Counted from the stretch's first letter, positions 33,226-42,178 are shown. The stretch: DNA of 52,847 bases from GSA-30 sp036568765 (GCF_036568765.1 NZ_DATCRY010000130.1:1-52847); one strand, 5' to 3'. Notes: generated by a model from the letters alone, not told the origin. Made by a program: numbers and translations.

Positions 33226-35007
33226 ATGAGCGAGAAAGTCGGGGATTTCATCCTGCATCGACTGACCGAATGGGGCATCAAGCGGATCTTCGGTTATCCA
33301 GGCGATGGCATTAACGGCCTCATGGGCGCGATGGGTCGCGCAGCGGATCGTTTCGACTATATCCGCGTGAGACATGAGGAAATGGCTGCGTTCATGGCTG
33401 GCGGCCATGCCAAATTTACCGGCGAAGTCGGTGTATGCATGGCAACCTCAGGGCCGGGTGCCATCCATCTCCTCAATGGACTATACGACGCCAAGCTCGA
33501 TCATGTACCCGTACTGGCGATTGTCGGGCAACAGGCGCGTACGGCGCTTGGCAGCGACTATCAACAGGAAGTCGATTTGCAGGCGCTGTTCAAAGATCTG
33601 GCTGCTTATGTCGAGACTATCGTGGTTCCTGCTCAAGCGCGTCACGTCATCGATCGCGCCATGAGAATCGCTGCGGCAGAGCGCGCCGTATGTTGTGTCA
33701 TCGTTCCCAACGATATCCAGGAAATGGAATCCGCCGCCAGCCCTCCGCGCACCCATGGCAACGTGTTGTCCGGCGTGGGCTATGCCATACCGCACCCCGT
33801 GCCCGACGATCAGGAAATCGACCGCGCCGCAGATATTCTCAATGCAGGGGAGCGCGTGGCAATTCTGGTTGGCGCCGGTGCACTGCAGGCGGGCGACGAT
33901 GTGGCAGCTGTCGCGGAACGCCTTGGTGCTGGCGTTGCCAAGGCACTATTGGGAAAAGCGGCCCTGCCCGATGACCTGCCCTACGTAACCGGGTCGATCG
34001 GCCTGCTAGGCACTCGACCGAGCTGGGAGCTGATGGATAACTGCGACACGCTATTGATGGTAGGCACCACATTCCCGTACACCGAATTCCTTCCTGCCGA
34101 CGGTCAGGCGCGTGCCGTGCAGATCGATATCGCGCCGCGCAACGTATCGATGCGCTATCCGACGGAAGTCAATCTCATCGGCGACAGCGGCGAAGTTCTG
34201 CGTCGCCTGCTGCCTAAGCTTAAGGCACGTGCACGGCCGGACTGGCGCGAACGCATCGAGTTGAATATCCGCAAGTGGTGGCGTTCCCTGGAGGGCAAAG
34301 CGATGGAGCCTGCCAATCCGATCAATCCGCAGCGTATCTTCTGGGAGCTTTCATCCGCCCTGCCCGACGATGTGATTGTTTGCGGCGACTGCGGCTCGCA
34401 TACCAACTGGTACGCGCGCGACGTGAAGTTGCGTCGCGGCATGATGGCATCGCTCTCGGGAAAGCTCGCGACGATGGGTAGCGGCGTACCGTACGCCATT
34501 GCCGCTAAAATGGCACATCCGGATCGCCCCGTCCTGGCCATCGTCGGCGACGGTGCCATGCAGATGAATGGCAACGCTGAACTCGTTACCGTCAAACAGT
34601 ACTGGCGTCGCTGGAAGCATCCTGGCTTCGTGGTGCTAGTAGTAGCCAATCACGATCTCAATCAGGTGACCTGGGAGCAACGCGCACTCGCTGGCGACCC
34701 GAAATTCGAACCCGCACAGAATGTCGAAGATTTCCCCTATGCCAAGTACGGCGAGCTGCTGGGGTTCAAGGGCATACGTGTCGAAAGGCCGGAGGATATT
34801 GCACGCGCCTGGCGCGAAGCGTTCGCTTGCGACCGGCCGGTGGTGCTGGAGATCCTGGCCGATCCCAATGTGCCGCCGCTACCACCGCATATCACCTGGT
34901 CACAAGCACAAGCATATCTGACCGCGCTTTATAAAGGCGATCCGGATGAGCGGGCTGTGATTCGGCAGACTCTACGCGAAGTGTTTTCGGCGTGGCTGCC
35001 TGGATGA
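33226..35007 (+). CDS. Thiamine-diphosphate enzyme of the pyruvate oxidase/acetolactate synthase family
   Basis: A protein of 593 residues with the three domains of the family. The catalytic Glu is in VRHEEMAAFMAGG, preceded by GYPGDGINGLMG; the middle FAD/CoA-like domain contains ILVGAGALQAGDDVAAVAERLG; and the ThDP/Mg motif is VGDGAMQMNGNAELVTV. FPYTEFLP and TFPYTE regions match the uncharacterised 'thiamine pyrophosphate-requiring' subgroup near pyruvate oxidase. Decarboxylation of pyruvate to acetate with electrons to quinone is likely but unproven. It lacks an evident C-terminal lipid-binding tail like that of E. coli PoxB. Together with phosphoketolase it would yield acetate without NADH. 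Confidence 0.85.
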   Translation: MSEKVGDFILHRLTEWGIKRIFGYPGDGINGLMGAMGRAADRFDYIRVRHEEMAAFMAGGHAKFTGEVGVCMATSGPGAIHLLNGLYDAKLDHVPVLAIVGQQARTALGSDYQQEVDLQALFKDLAAYVETIVVPAQARHVIDRAMRIAAAERAVCCVIVPNDIQEMESAASPPRTHGNVLSGVGYAIPHPVPDDQEIDRAADILNAGERVAILVGAGALQAGDDVAAVAERLGAGVAKALLGKAALPDDLPYVTGSIGLLGTRPSWELMDNCDTLLMVGTTFPYTEFLPADGQARAVQIDIAPRNVSMRYPTEVNLIGDSGEVLRRLLPKLKARARPDWRERIELNIRKWWRSLEGKAMEPANPINPQRIFWELSSALPDDVIVCGDCGSHTNWYARDVKLRRGMMASLSGKLATMGSGVPYAIAAKMAHPDRPVLAIVGDGAMQMNGNAELVTVKQYWRRWKHPGFVVLVVANHDLNQVTWEQRALAGDPKFEPAQNVEDFPYAKYGELLGFKGIRVERPEDIARAWREAFACDRPVVLEILADPNVPPLPPHITWSQAQAYLTALYKGDPDERAVIRQTLREVFSAWLPG

Positions 35008-35200
35008 CCATGGCATTTAAGCGTCTCCTGACGAAAGCTGTCACTCGTATGCCGCCCGCATAGCCCTATTCCTGACAGATACAGGCCGAAGGAGATGGGT
35101 TGTATTCACTCCGAAGGCACGTTGTATTGCCGGCATAAGGACATGTCCTGGCGTACGTTCGGTAATGCAATCTTCTGCGGGTTCCTGCCTGGAGTGCTAC

Positions 35201-36331
35201 ATGAGAGCCGTCGTCTATAACGGTCCGCGCGACGTAAGCGTGGAGAATGTACCCGATGCACGCATCGAAAAGCCCACGGATGCTCTGGTACGCATCACAA
35301 CAACCAATATCTGCGGCTCGGACCTTCACATGTACGATGGGCGCACGGACGTAAAGCCCGGGCAGGTGCTCGGTCACGAGAACATGGGTGAGGTCATCGA
35401 GACAGGCCCGGCCGTGGATCGGGTGAAAGTCGGCGATTTTGTCTGCCTGCCATTCAATGTCGCCTGCGGTTTCTGCGAAAACTGCGAACGCGGACTTACC
35501 GGGTTCTGTCTCACTGTCAATCCAGGCAAAGCCGGCGGCGCTTATGGTTATGCTGGCATGGGACCTTATCGTGGCGGCCAGGCCGAGCTGCTTCGTGTGC
35601 CGTATGCAGACTTCAATTGCCTGGTTCTTCCCGAAAGCGCGCGAGATAACCAGAACGATTATGTGATGCTGTCTGACATTCTGCCTACGGGCTATCACGC
35701 TACCGAACTGGCAGGCGTCCTGCCCGGCGAGACTGTGGTTATCTACGGTGCCGGCCCCGTAGGCCTGCTGGCCGCGCATTCGGCATTGATTAAAGGTGCG
35801 GCCAAAGTACTGGTTGTCGATTCTATCGCCGAACGTCTTGCGCTCGCCGAGCAGATCGGTGCCATTGGCATCGATGACACAGAGAATACAGGCGCAGAAC
35901 AGGTCCTGGAGTTAACGGACGGCGGCGCCGATCGTGGATGTGAGTGCGTTGGCTATCAGTGCTTTAACTGCGAAGGCCACGAAGTCCCCAACCTCACCAT
36001 GAACAATCTGGTCAAGGCCGTAAAGCCCACCGGCGTTATCGGCGTCGTGGGCGTATTCATGCCCAACGATCCGGGAGCTGCCGATGAGCTTGCCAAACAA
36101 GGCAAGATTGCTTTTGACTTCGGTCAATTCTTTACCAAAGGCCAACGCATTGGTACGGGGCAAGCCAACGTAAAAGCCTATAACCGGCGACTGGCAAAGC
36201 TCATCGAAACAGGTAAAGCCAAGCCCTCTTTCATCGTGTCCCACGAACTGCCGCTCGAACAGGCGCCGGAGGGCTATCGGCGTTTCGATGCCAGGGAAAA
36301 GGGTTGGACGAAAGTGGTCCTTAAACCCTGA
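35201..36331 (+). CDS. Zinc-dependent alcohol dehydrogenase, formaldehyde-dehydrogenase type
   Basis: A medium-chain dehydrogenase of 376 residues. The catalytic zinc site includes Cys in NICGSDLHMY and GHENMGEV (Glu/His), and the structural zinc loop is ACGFCENCERGLTGFC with four Cys. The NAD-binding glycine motif reads IYGAGPVGLLAAHSA followed by Asp in VVDSIAERL. The long insert around CVGYQCFNCEGHEVPN is the mark of the glutathione-independent formaldehyde dehydrogenase group, which oxidises formaldehyde or other aldehydes with NAD. ATG 35201 follows GGAG; the frame further upstream is not coding. Probably detoxifies aldehydes. Confidence 0.9.
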   Translation: MRAVVYNGPRDVSVENVPDARIEKPTDALVRITTTNICGSDLHMYDGRTDVKPGQVLGHENMGEVIETGPAVDRVKVGDFVCLPFNVACGFCENCERGLTGFCLTVNPGKAGGAYGYAGMGPYRGGQAELLRVPYADFNCLVLPESARDNQNDYVMLSDILPTGYHATELAGVLPGETVVIYGAGPVGLLAAHSALIKGAAKVLVVDSIAERLALAEQIGAIGIDDTENTGAEQVLELTDGGADRGCECVGYQCFNCEGHEVPNLTMNNLVKAVKPTGVIGVVGVFMPNDPGAADELAKQGKIAFDFGQFFTKGQRIGTGQANVKAYNRRLAKLIETGKAKPSFIVSHELPLEQAPEGYRRFDAREKGWTKVVLKP

Positions 36332-36364
36332 GCGCATGGATTGCTGTCTGACAGGTAAGTTGAC

Positions 36365-37018
36365 ATGCCACGCCGACTGCCGCCCGCAGATACGCCGCTA
36401 GCCAAACCTGTAGACTCGATGCCGGTTGGAACGCTGCGGGAACTCAAAACGCTAGCCGCCGATTGCCGCGCCTGTCCACTGTGGCGAAAAGCTACGCAGA
36501 CGGTGTTCGGCGAAGGACGGGCTCGGGCCAAGATCATGCTCATCGGCGAACAACCAGGCTCACAAGAAGATATCCAAGGTCGCCCCTTTGTCGGTCCGGC
36601 AGGACGATTGCTCGACAAAGCCATGGAGGAGGCTGGCTTGGCGCGAAATGCGGTCTACCTGACTAATACCGTCAAGCACTTCAAGTTCGAGCAGCGTGGC
36701 AAGGCGCGCTTGCACCAGCGCGCCAATGCCACCGAACAGACAGCATGTCGCCCGTGGTTGGCAGCCGAATTAGCGCGCGTCCGACCTGAGCGAGTCGTCG
36801 CGTTAGGCTTGATGGCCGCTCAAACCCTTTTTGGCAATGCATTCCGCATGGGGCGCGACCGCGGCCAATGGCATACATTGAAGCATGGCGTTCAAGGCCT
36901 GGCGACCTGGCATCCTTCCGCAATCCTGCGTTTACGTCGGGCCGAAGAACGCGACCGGGCCTTTGCCGAGCTCGTCGCAGACTTGAAATGCACAGTTCGT
37001 CGTGAAGATAGACACTAG
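36365..37018 (+). CDS. udgX: UdgX-type uracil-DNA-binding glycosylase
   Basis: A protein of 217 residues in the family 4-like uracil-DNA glycosylase superfamily. Motif A is GEQPGSQED, followed by RPFVGPAGRLLD; motif B is WHPSAIL. Cysteines at 34 and 37 (DCRACPL) and 128 (TACRPWL) fit the iron-sulfur cluster site. The UdgX-specific loop is KARLHQR, with His117 at the position that in Mycobacterium smegmatis UdgX (KRRIHK) forms a covalent bond to the abasic sugar after uracil release. The loop's basic residues differ, but the His is kept. It stands alone between the aldehyde dehydrogenase and the molybdoenzyme, all on the plus strand. Confidence 0.9.
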   Translation: MPRRLPPADTPLAKPVDSMPVGTLRELKTLAADCRACPLWRKATQTVFGEGRARAKIMLIGEQPGSQEDIQGRPFVGPAGRLLDKAMEEAGLARNAVYLTNTVKHFKFEQRGKARLHQRANATEQTACRPWLAAELARVRPERVVALGLMAAQTLFGNAFRMGRDRGQWHTLKHGVQGLATWHPSAILRLRRAEERDRAFAELVADLKCTVRREDRH

Positions 37019-37090
37019 GGATGGGATCCGTGCGCACCTTGCATAGTTGAATGTCGCCGCCCGTTCCAGCCTTTACGGAGCCTATAAGAA

Positions 37091-39385
37091 ATGGCCAAGA
37101 AAGCAGATAAGGCATATCAATATGAAGGACCTGCCGGCGGCTGGGGTTCGCTGCGCAGCATCGGCAAGGTGGCGTTGCGGGAGAAACCCCAAGCGGGAAC
37201 ATTCTCCACACTGCTCCATCAGAACAAGACAGGCGGCTTCATGTGCTCCTCATGCGCATGGGCCAAGCCAGCGCATCCGCACCCTTTTGAGTTTTGCGAA
37301 AACGGCGCCAAATCGACGATCTGGGAACTCACGACCGATCGTTGTACGCCAGCTTTCTTTTCGAAGCATACCGTAACGGAGTTGTTGGAATGGAATGACC
37401 ATGACCTGGAGATGCAAGGGCGCCTCACCGAACCGTTGCGCTATGACGCTGGCTCCGATCGCTATGTGGCCTGCGACTGGAACGAAGCGTTCCGGGATAT
37501 CGGCCAGCGACTTCAGGCCATGGAGCCTCGAAGAACCGTATTTTATGCATCGGGCAAGGCATCGCTGGAGGCGTCCTATTTATATGCGCTGTTCGCACGC
37601 ATGTACGGGCACAATAATCTTCCCGATAGCTCCAACATGTGCCATGAGACCACGTCGGTGGGCTTGAAGAAGGTGACCGGTTCGCCTGTGGGCACGTGCG
37701 TATTCGAGGACTTCGAACACTGCGACGCCATTTTCTACTTTGGACAGAATCCCGGCACGTGCAGCCCGCGCTTTCTGCACCCACTGCAGGAAGCCGCCAA
37801 GCGAGGCTGCAAGATCGTCGTATTCAATCCTATCCGTGAGCAAGGACTGGTGCGCTTCGTTAATCCACAAAACCCTTTGCAAATGTTGTCCGACAGCCCC
37901 ACCGAACTGGCACACATGTATCTGCAGTTACGTTGTGGTGGCGATATCGCGGCGATTCTCGGCTTGTGCAAGCATATCCTGGCCGTCGACACGCAGCGGT
38001 TGAATGACGGACAGCCCAGCCTTCTCGACCGGGAATTTATCGACCGGCATACACGAGGGTTCGAGGCGTTCGCCCACCATGCTTCAGCCGTGCCCTGGGA
38101 GGATATCGAACGCGAGTCCAGCCTGGATCGGCACGATCTCCAAGCTGCCGCGGATATCTACATGCGGGCCGAGCGCGTCATCGGAGTGTATGGAATGGGA
38201 TTGACCCAGCATGTCCATGGCTCCCAAAGCATCGCCATGCTGGTCAATCTACTCCTTTTGCGCGGCAATATCGGGCGACAGGGCGCTGGAGTGTCACCGG
38301 TGCGCGGTCACTCCAACGTTCAAGGGCAGCGTACCGTCGGCATTTCCGAAAAGCCCGCGCTGGTGCCCATGGATAAACTTGAAGCGCTTTTTGCCTTTGA
38401 ACCACCCAAGGAAAAAGGCATGACCACGGTCGATACCTGCGAAGGGGTATGCGACGGCAAGGTCCGCGCCTTTATCGGCCTGGGTGGAAACTTCGTGCGC
38501 GCGATTCCCGATAGGGATCGGATGGAGCCTGCATGGCGCTCCCTGGATTTAACCGTCTACATTGCCACCAAGCTCAACCGCAGCCATCTGGTTCACGGTC
38601 AAGCCTCTTATATCCTGCCCTGTCTCGCACGCTCCGAACTGGATACTCAAGCATCTGGGCCGCAGGCTGTATCGATGGAAGATAGCTTCAGCCATATCTA
38701 TGGCTCGATGGGGCGCCGCAGGCCGGCCAGCCCCACGCTCCTATCTGAACCGGCCATTGTCGCCGGCCTTGCAAAGGCTACCCTGCCCGCTCATCCGCGA
38801 TGGAAGTGGGACGATTGGATTGCCGACTATGCACGAATTCGCGACCTGATCGAACAGACCTACCCGGACCAGTTCCATGACTTCAACAAGCGAATGTTTC
38901 AAGCCGGCGGTTTCTACCGAGGCAATCCGGCTCACGAGCGCGAGTGGAAAACCGAAAGTGGCAAAGCCGAATTTACAACGCCAGACGTCTTGTCCGCCCT
39001 CGGCGTGGGCGATGCCCCGGGGCGATTCCATCTCATCACGATGCGCTCCAACGATCAGTTCAATACCACGATCTACGGTTATGACGATCGCCTCCGCGGC
39101 CTGACCGGATCGAGGATGATCCTGTTGATTCATCCTGGCGATATGCAGCAAATGGGTTTGCACGAAGGCGATATTGTCGATCTGGTCGGTGACGCCGAGG
39201 ACGGTATCTATCGGCACGTCGATGGGCTCACGATCAAGCCGTTCAACATTCCGAGGGGTTGCCTGGGCGGTTACTACCCCGAGATGAATGCGTTGGTGCC
39301 GCTTTGGTATCACGACCGGGCATCGAAGACACCGGCAGCCAAGGGAGTGCCAGTGCGGATACGATTACCGGCGAATCCAGGCTAA
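37091..39385 (+). CDS. YdeP/FdhF-family molybdopterin oxidoreductase
   Basis: A protein of 764 residues with the domains of formate-dehydrogenase-H-type enzymes. The N-terminal cysteine region (MCSSCAWAKPAHPHPFEFCENG) is the YdeP variant of the iron-sulfur loop. SNMCHETTSVGLK holds a Cys at the molybdenum-ligand region, and INIGRQGAG-like LLRGNIGRQGAGVSPVRGHSNVQG binds the bis-MGD cofactor. The C-terminus has a MopB cap domain (SNDQFNTTIYGYDDR). There is no Tat signal, so it is cytoplasmic. E. coli YdeP is needed for EvgA-linked acid resistance; the reaction is unknown. GGAG lies upstream of the ATG. Confidence 0.9.
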   Translation: MAKKADKAYQYEGPAGGWGSLRSIGKVALREKPQAGTFSTLLHQNKTGGFMCSSCAWAKPAHPHPFEFCENGAKSTIWELTTDRCTPAFFSKHTVTELLEWNDHDLEMQGRLTEPLRYDAGSDRYVACDWNEAFRDIGQRLQAMEPRRTVFYASGKASLEASYLYALFARMYGHNNLPDSSNMCHETTSVGLKKVTGSPVGTCVFEDFEHCDAIFYFGQNPGTCSPRFLHPLQEAAKRGCKIVVFNPIREQGLVRFVNPQNPLQMLSDSPTELAHMYLQLRCGGDIAAILGLCKHILAVDTQRLNDGQPSLLDREFIDRHTRGFEAFAHHASAVPWEDIERESSLDRHDLQAAADIYMRAERVIGVYGMGLTQHVHGSQSIAMLVNLLLLRGNIGRQGAGVSPVRGHSNVQGQRTVGISEKPALVPMDKLEALFAFEPPKEKGMTTVDTCEGVCDGKVRAFIGLGGNFVRAIPDRDRMEPAWRSLDLTVYIATKLNRSHLVHGQASYILPCLARSELDTQASGPQAVSMEDSFSHIYGSMGRRRPASPTLLSEPAIVAGLAKATLPAHPRWKWDDWIADYARIRDLIEQTYPDQFHDFNKRMFQAGGFYRGNPAHEREWKTESGKAEFTTPDVLSALGVGDAPGRFHLITMRSNDQFNTTIYGYDDRLRGLTGSRMILLIHPGDMQQMGLHEGDIVDLVGDAEDGIYRHVDGLTIKPFNIPRGCLGGYYPEMNALVPLWYHDRASKTPAAKGVPVRIRLPANPG

Positions 39386-39475
39386 TACGCGAGGTTTTCC
39401 ATCTTTTGCAATCGCCGGGATCCGGCCATCGCAGATGCTCATGCCGTTGACCAGGCTAGTCCGCCGAAACCGATC

Positions 39476-39778
39476 CTACCGTGCGGTCGTATCATGCCTG
39501 CCCAGGAGAACCAGCCCAGCGATCACGATCAGTTGCGTGGCGAGCACCGTCAAATAGAACTTCCAGCGTCCAACCGGTCTGTCCGCCATTCCAGACAAGC
39601 GATAAGCCACCATGTAGAAGTAAGAATAGGGAACCATTGAGAAAAGCATAAACACAACATTGGCCAACAAGCTCAACCGCAGGCTGACATACCAGACAAG
39701 TAGGAATGTCGGAATGCCGAGCAACAACATGCGGCGCTTCTCTACGCGATCGAAATTTTCATCTTGAACGGTCAGCAT
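39476..39778 (-). CDS. Small membrane protein, unknown function
   Basis: A protein of 100 residues with three hydrophobic segments (LLLGIPTFLLVWYVSL, LLANVVFMLFSMVPYSYFYMV, FYLTVLATQLIVIAGLVLL) and a basic patch after the soluble start (FDRVEKRRM). A GTG at 39841 gives a longer form without ribosome site support. No family was recognised. Base composition is lower in G+C than the surrounding operons, as is the neighbouring gene, suggesting more recently acquired DNA. Confidence 0.65.
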   Translation of the reverse strand: MLTVQDENFDRVEKRRMLLLGIPTFLLVWYVSLRLSLLANVVFMLFSMVPYSYFYMVAYRLSGMADRPVGRWKFYLTVLATQLIVIAGLVLLGRHDTTAR

Positions 39779-39852
39779 AGAGGGTTCCACATCACTTTCC
39801 CACTGAAGGAAGGTATCCGCCGAATTCTCTAGACAGCACACTTCTGTTTACT

Positions 39853-40368
39853 TCACACATCTCGGCGCATGAACCATACCAAGAATTCGCTTGCAACTTG
39901 ATAGTCGAGTTCCATCACTGCCTCAGCGATGATCGTCTTGCCCTTTGCTGCTGCGATAGCAGCCAGGGCGCACTGCAGAAAACCCTCCTCCCAAGGACGA
40001 TTGCTCGCCTTCGCAACTAGTCCCGGCAGTTTTTCCAGCGCTGCCTTGTATGCCCAGAGCAGGTCATCTTGCACCAGCATACTCGCCCGAGCTCGGCAGC
40101 ATTCGACCCACGCTGGAAAATGAAAATAGTTGAAGCTGGCCTTCAATGGATTCGCCGACAAGGCTGCCACAACATGAGGGACCGCCGCGAACGACGCGGA
40201 ATAGACGTCGCCTTGGTGGGCCAATGCGCTCCAGAGAGAGAACCAAGGTTCTTCTTGACTGGATACTTGCGGCAATTCGTACAGTTGGCGCAATAACTCC
40301 GGTATATCCGAAGCATTGCCATATGCGTGGTTCAAAGCACCCCATCGAGCATCATCTAGACTAAGCAT
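39853..40368 (-). CDS. Orphan soluble protein resembling polymorphic-toxin immunity/HEAT-like proteins
   Basis: A protein of 171 residues. The phrase WSALAHQGDVYSASFAAVPHVV, preceded by LDDARWGALNHAYG, is a pattern I associate with a family of helical-repeat proteins scattered in actinobacteria and proteobacteria, often near toxins. The rest (CALAAIAAAKGKTIIAEAVMEL) looks like HEAT-type helices. No toxin gene is next to it, so it would be an orphan. Its composition is less G+C-rich than the window average. The family link is from memory of the motif, not from a search. Confidence 0.6.
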   Translation of the reverse strand: MLSLDDARWGALNHAYGNASDIPELLRQLYELPQVSSQEEPWFSLWSALAHQGDVYSASFAAVPHVVAALSANPLKASFNYFHFPAWVECCRARASMLVQDDLLWAYKAALEKLPGLVAKASNRPWEEGFLQCALAAIAAAKGKTIIAEAVMELDYQVASEFLVWFMRRDV

Positions 40369-40647
40369 CCCTCACCCTGGCAATTTCCGGCAGTGCCAAA
40401 CGTCCTTTCACCACGCCTTTGATGGCGAGATTATGCACAGCTCGACTCGGATTGCTGTAGCATCCAGTCTCGTCACGGCATCGGTTAATTTCTGGGCCGC
40501 GGCAAAAAGGGGATTATACGTACCGCAAAAAGTGACCCACGTCGACAATGGCTTGTCGATGTGGCAAAGCCTGGGCTTTCACTTCAACGGCGACAACGAC
40601 GGCATCTTGACTCGGGTAGTCAATTCATTCGGAACAGGGGGATTTTT

Positions 40648-41079
40648 ATGAAGGCCACAGCCGGTGGTGTCATCGCCATCATTTTGCTCGCCATCTATGT
40701 ATACCTGATTGTCGACGGATGCATCATCGTCGGCTCCAAAGGTGCCTCCGGGCTGGCCTTCAACGATGTCATGTCACAGACGCTTTCGGTTATCGGCGGT
40801 TTGATATCCGCGCTCGTTATTGCGGAACTGGCGGTAACCAAGCCGGGCGAAACACCGGTGGCCCGGATCTTGTCCCCCGATGCATCGGACAGGTCCAAGA
40901 GCGTGCTCAAATGGATCAGCGGACTTTACCTGGTGGTGTGGCTGCTGGCCGGCTTGACTGCGTTTCTGGTCGGCATGGTCAATCCCAATCAGTTGCAGCC
41001 GCTTACCAGCGTTGGGCAGTCATGGTTCGGTCTGGCGGTGGCCGCCGCGTATGCGTATTTTGGGTTGAAGCCGGATTGA
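40648..41079 (+). CDS. Four-helix membrane protein, unknown function
   Basis: A protein of 143 residues with about four hydrophobic segments: GVIAIILLAIYVYLIVDG, LSVIGGLISALVIAELAV, ISGLYLVVWLLAGLTAFLVGM and WFGLAVAAAYAYFGL. ATG 40648 follows GGGGGA. An open frame of 72 codons (40433-40651) ends with an ATGA overlap at this start, but it has no recognisable domain. The 279 bp before this gene hold nothing else I can name. No family recognised. Confidence 0.65.
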   Translation: MKATAGGVIAIILLAIYVYLIVDGCIIVGSKGASGLAFNDVMSQTLSVIGGLISALVIAELAVTKPGETPVARILSPDASDRSKSVLKWISGLYLVVWLLAGLTAFLVGMVNPNQLQPLTSVGQSWFGLAVAAAYAYFGLKPD

Positions 41080-41130
41080 GCGGAAGTTGCTTTGTTTCGC
41101 GAAAACCGTCTTCTGCGTTAGCGTGCAGCG

Positions 41131-41182
41131 TTGCCCCCTCACCCCTCCCCTCTTCCCCGGCGAAGCCAGGGGAGTGGGAGCT
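41131..41182. repeat. REP-like imperfect palindrome
   Basis: CCCCTCACCCCTCCCC on the left and GGCGAAGCCAGGGGAGTGGGAG on the right form an imperfect stem; the core GAAGCCAGGGGAG is shared with the copy at 701-730. It lies between convergent genes (membrane protein and sirtuin) and may help termination. Confidence 0.55.
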
Positions 41183-41209
41183 TGACTGAGGCAGTCTGCC
41201 AGTCTTCTC

Positions 41210-41908
41210 TTACTCTCCGGGCTCGACGCCGGCCATCCAGCATGCAGCTACCTCGGGGACTACCGCAGTCGCTGTTCCGTTCAAAAAGCGGAAACCTCGA
41301 GGCACTCGCTGCCTCTCTGGCGATACCAGGTATTTTGCTGCCAACGGAGCTGCACAATCGATCAAGCCCGCTGCAGGATATACGGATAGCGATGTTCCGA
41401 TCACGATGATTCGCGACGCCGAAGCGAAGTGTTCCTCCGCTTCTTGCATGAAACGGACATTCTCGCCAAACCAGACGACATCGGGACGCAGCTGGCTGCC
41501 CTTTTCGCATAGGTCACCGAATTCGATCGTCGGCCTGTCGAGCTTGTATATGAGATTGGCGTCGATCGAACTCCTTGCCTTGAGGATCTCCCCGTGCACA
41601 TGGATGACCTGGGTGGATCCGGCACGCTCGTGCAGGTCATCGATATTCTGCGTGATAACCACGACTTCGAACTTCGACTCCAGCGCGGCAATAGCCAGGT
41701 GGGCTGCATTCGGCGTGGCGTCCAGCACCCCCCGGCGGCGCTCGTTGTAAAAACGCAGCACCGTTGCCGGATTTTTCTTCCAACCTAGCGGCGAGGCGAC
41801 ATCCTCGATGGCGTACTCGTTCCAGTAACCGCCCATATCGCGAAAGGTCCGCAGTCCGCTTTCGGCACTGACTCCCGCTCCGGTAAATACGACAATCTTC
41901 TCGTTCAT
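41210..41908 (-). CDS. Sir2-family NAD-dependent protein deacylase lacking zinc cysteines
   Basis: A sirtuin of 232 residues. NAD and catalytic motifs are intact: FTGAGVSAESGLRTFRD, TQNIDDLHERAG, catalytic His in HVHGE, VWFGENV and IGTSLSVYPA. FYNERR gives the Tyr-x-x-Arg pair that in SIRT5/CobB-type class III enzymes favours succinyl- or malonyl-lysine. The four zinc Cys are absent; the zinc module is replaced by LKARSSIDANLIYKLDRPTIEFGDLCEKGSQLRP, which has only one Cys. Start 41908 is the natural family start. It removes acyl groups from lysine and could counter acylation caused by acetyl phosphate made by the xfp pathway. Confidence 0.9.
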   Translation of the reverse strand: MNEKIVVFTGAGVSAESGLRTFRDMGGYWNEYAIEDVASPLGWKKNPATVLRFYNERRRGVLDATPNAAHLAIAALESKFEVVVITQNIDDLHERAGSTQVIHVHGEILKARSSIDANLIYKLDRPTIEFGDLCEKGSQLRPDVVWFGENVRFMQEAEEHFASASRIIVIGTSLSVYPAAGLIDCAAPLAAKYLVSPERQRVPRGFRFLNGTATAVVPEVAACWMAGVEPGE

Positions 41909-42052
41909 TGCGAAAACGCCACGGCTGCCATCTGACAACAGTACCGCAGCACGGGAATCCCGGCGCGACCGTCGATCCGATGGTTTGACATCGAGATGTC
42001 GACGTTGCGGCTGAGGCACGTCGATAGCGTCGTATATACGGCGACGCTGTCG

Positions 42053-42178
42053 CTACGCGACGATGAGCAACTCGATGTGCGTTGCCGTGCGCTTGCAGAG
42101 CTTCTTGCCGACGTTGCCGATAAGCAGTGCCGGTGAATTATGCGCCGATCGGCTTGCTGCTGGTGTTGTGGCGAACAT
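42053..42178 (-). pseudogene. Possible remnant of a universal stress protein C-terminus
   Basis: A 41-codon frame whose end reads ALLIGNVGKKLCKRTATH then IELLIVA before a stop. This resembles the final helix and strand of UspA-type proteins (LLGNVAxxxL...PVLLV). The first 17 codons do not fit, and no larger Usp frame is present, so it would be a decayed fragment. The match is short and could be chance. Confidence 0.25.

Noticed and set aside
36332..37090. Idea that udgX and the YdeP-like gene form a phage-defence pair
   Set aside because: No nuclease, toxin or other defence gene nearby; separate ribosome sites and a 72-bp gap suggest independent genes.
40433..40651. 72-codon frame ending in an ATGA overlap with the membrane protein at 40648
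   Set aside because: No ribosome site or domain; the overlap alone is weak evidence.
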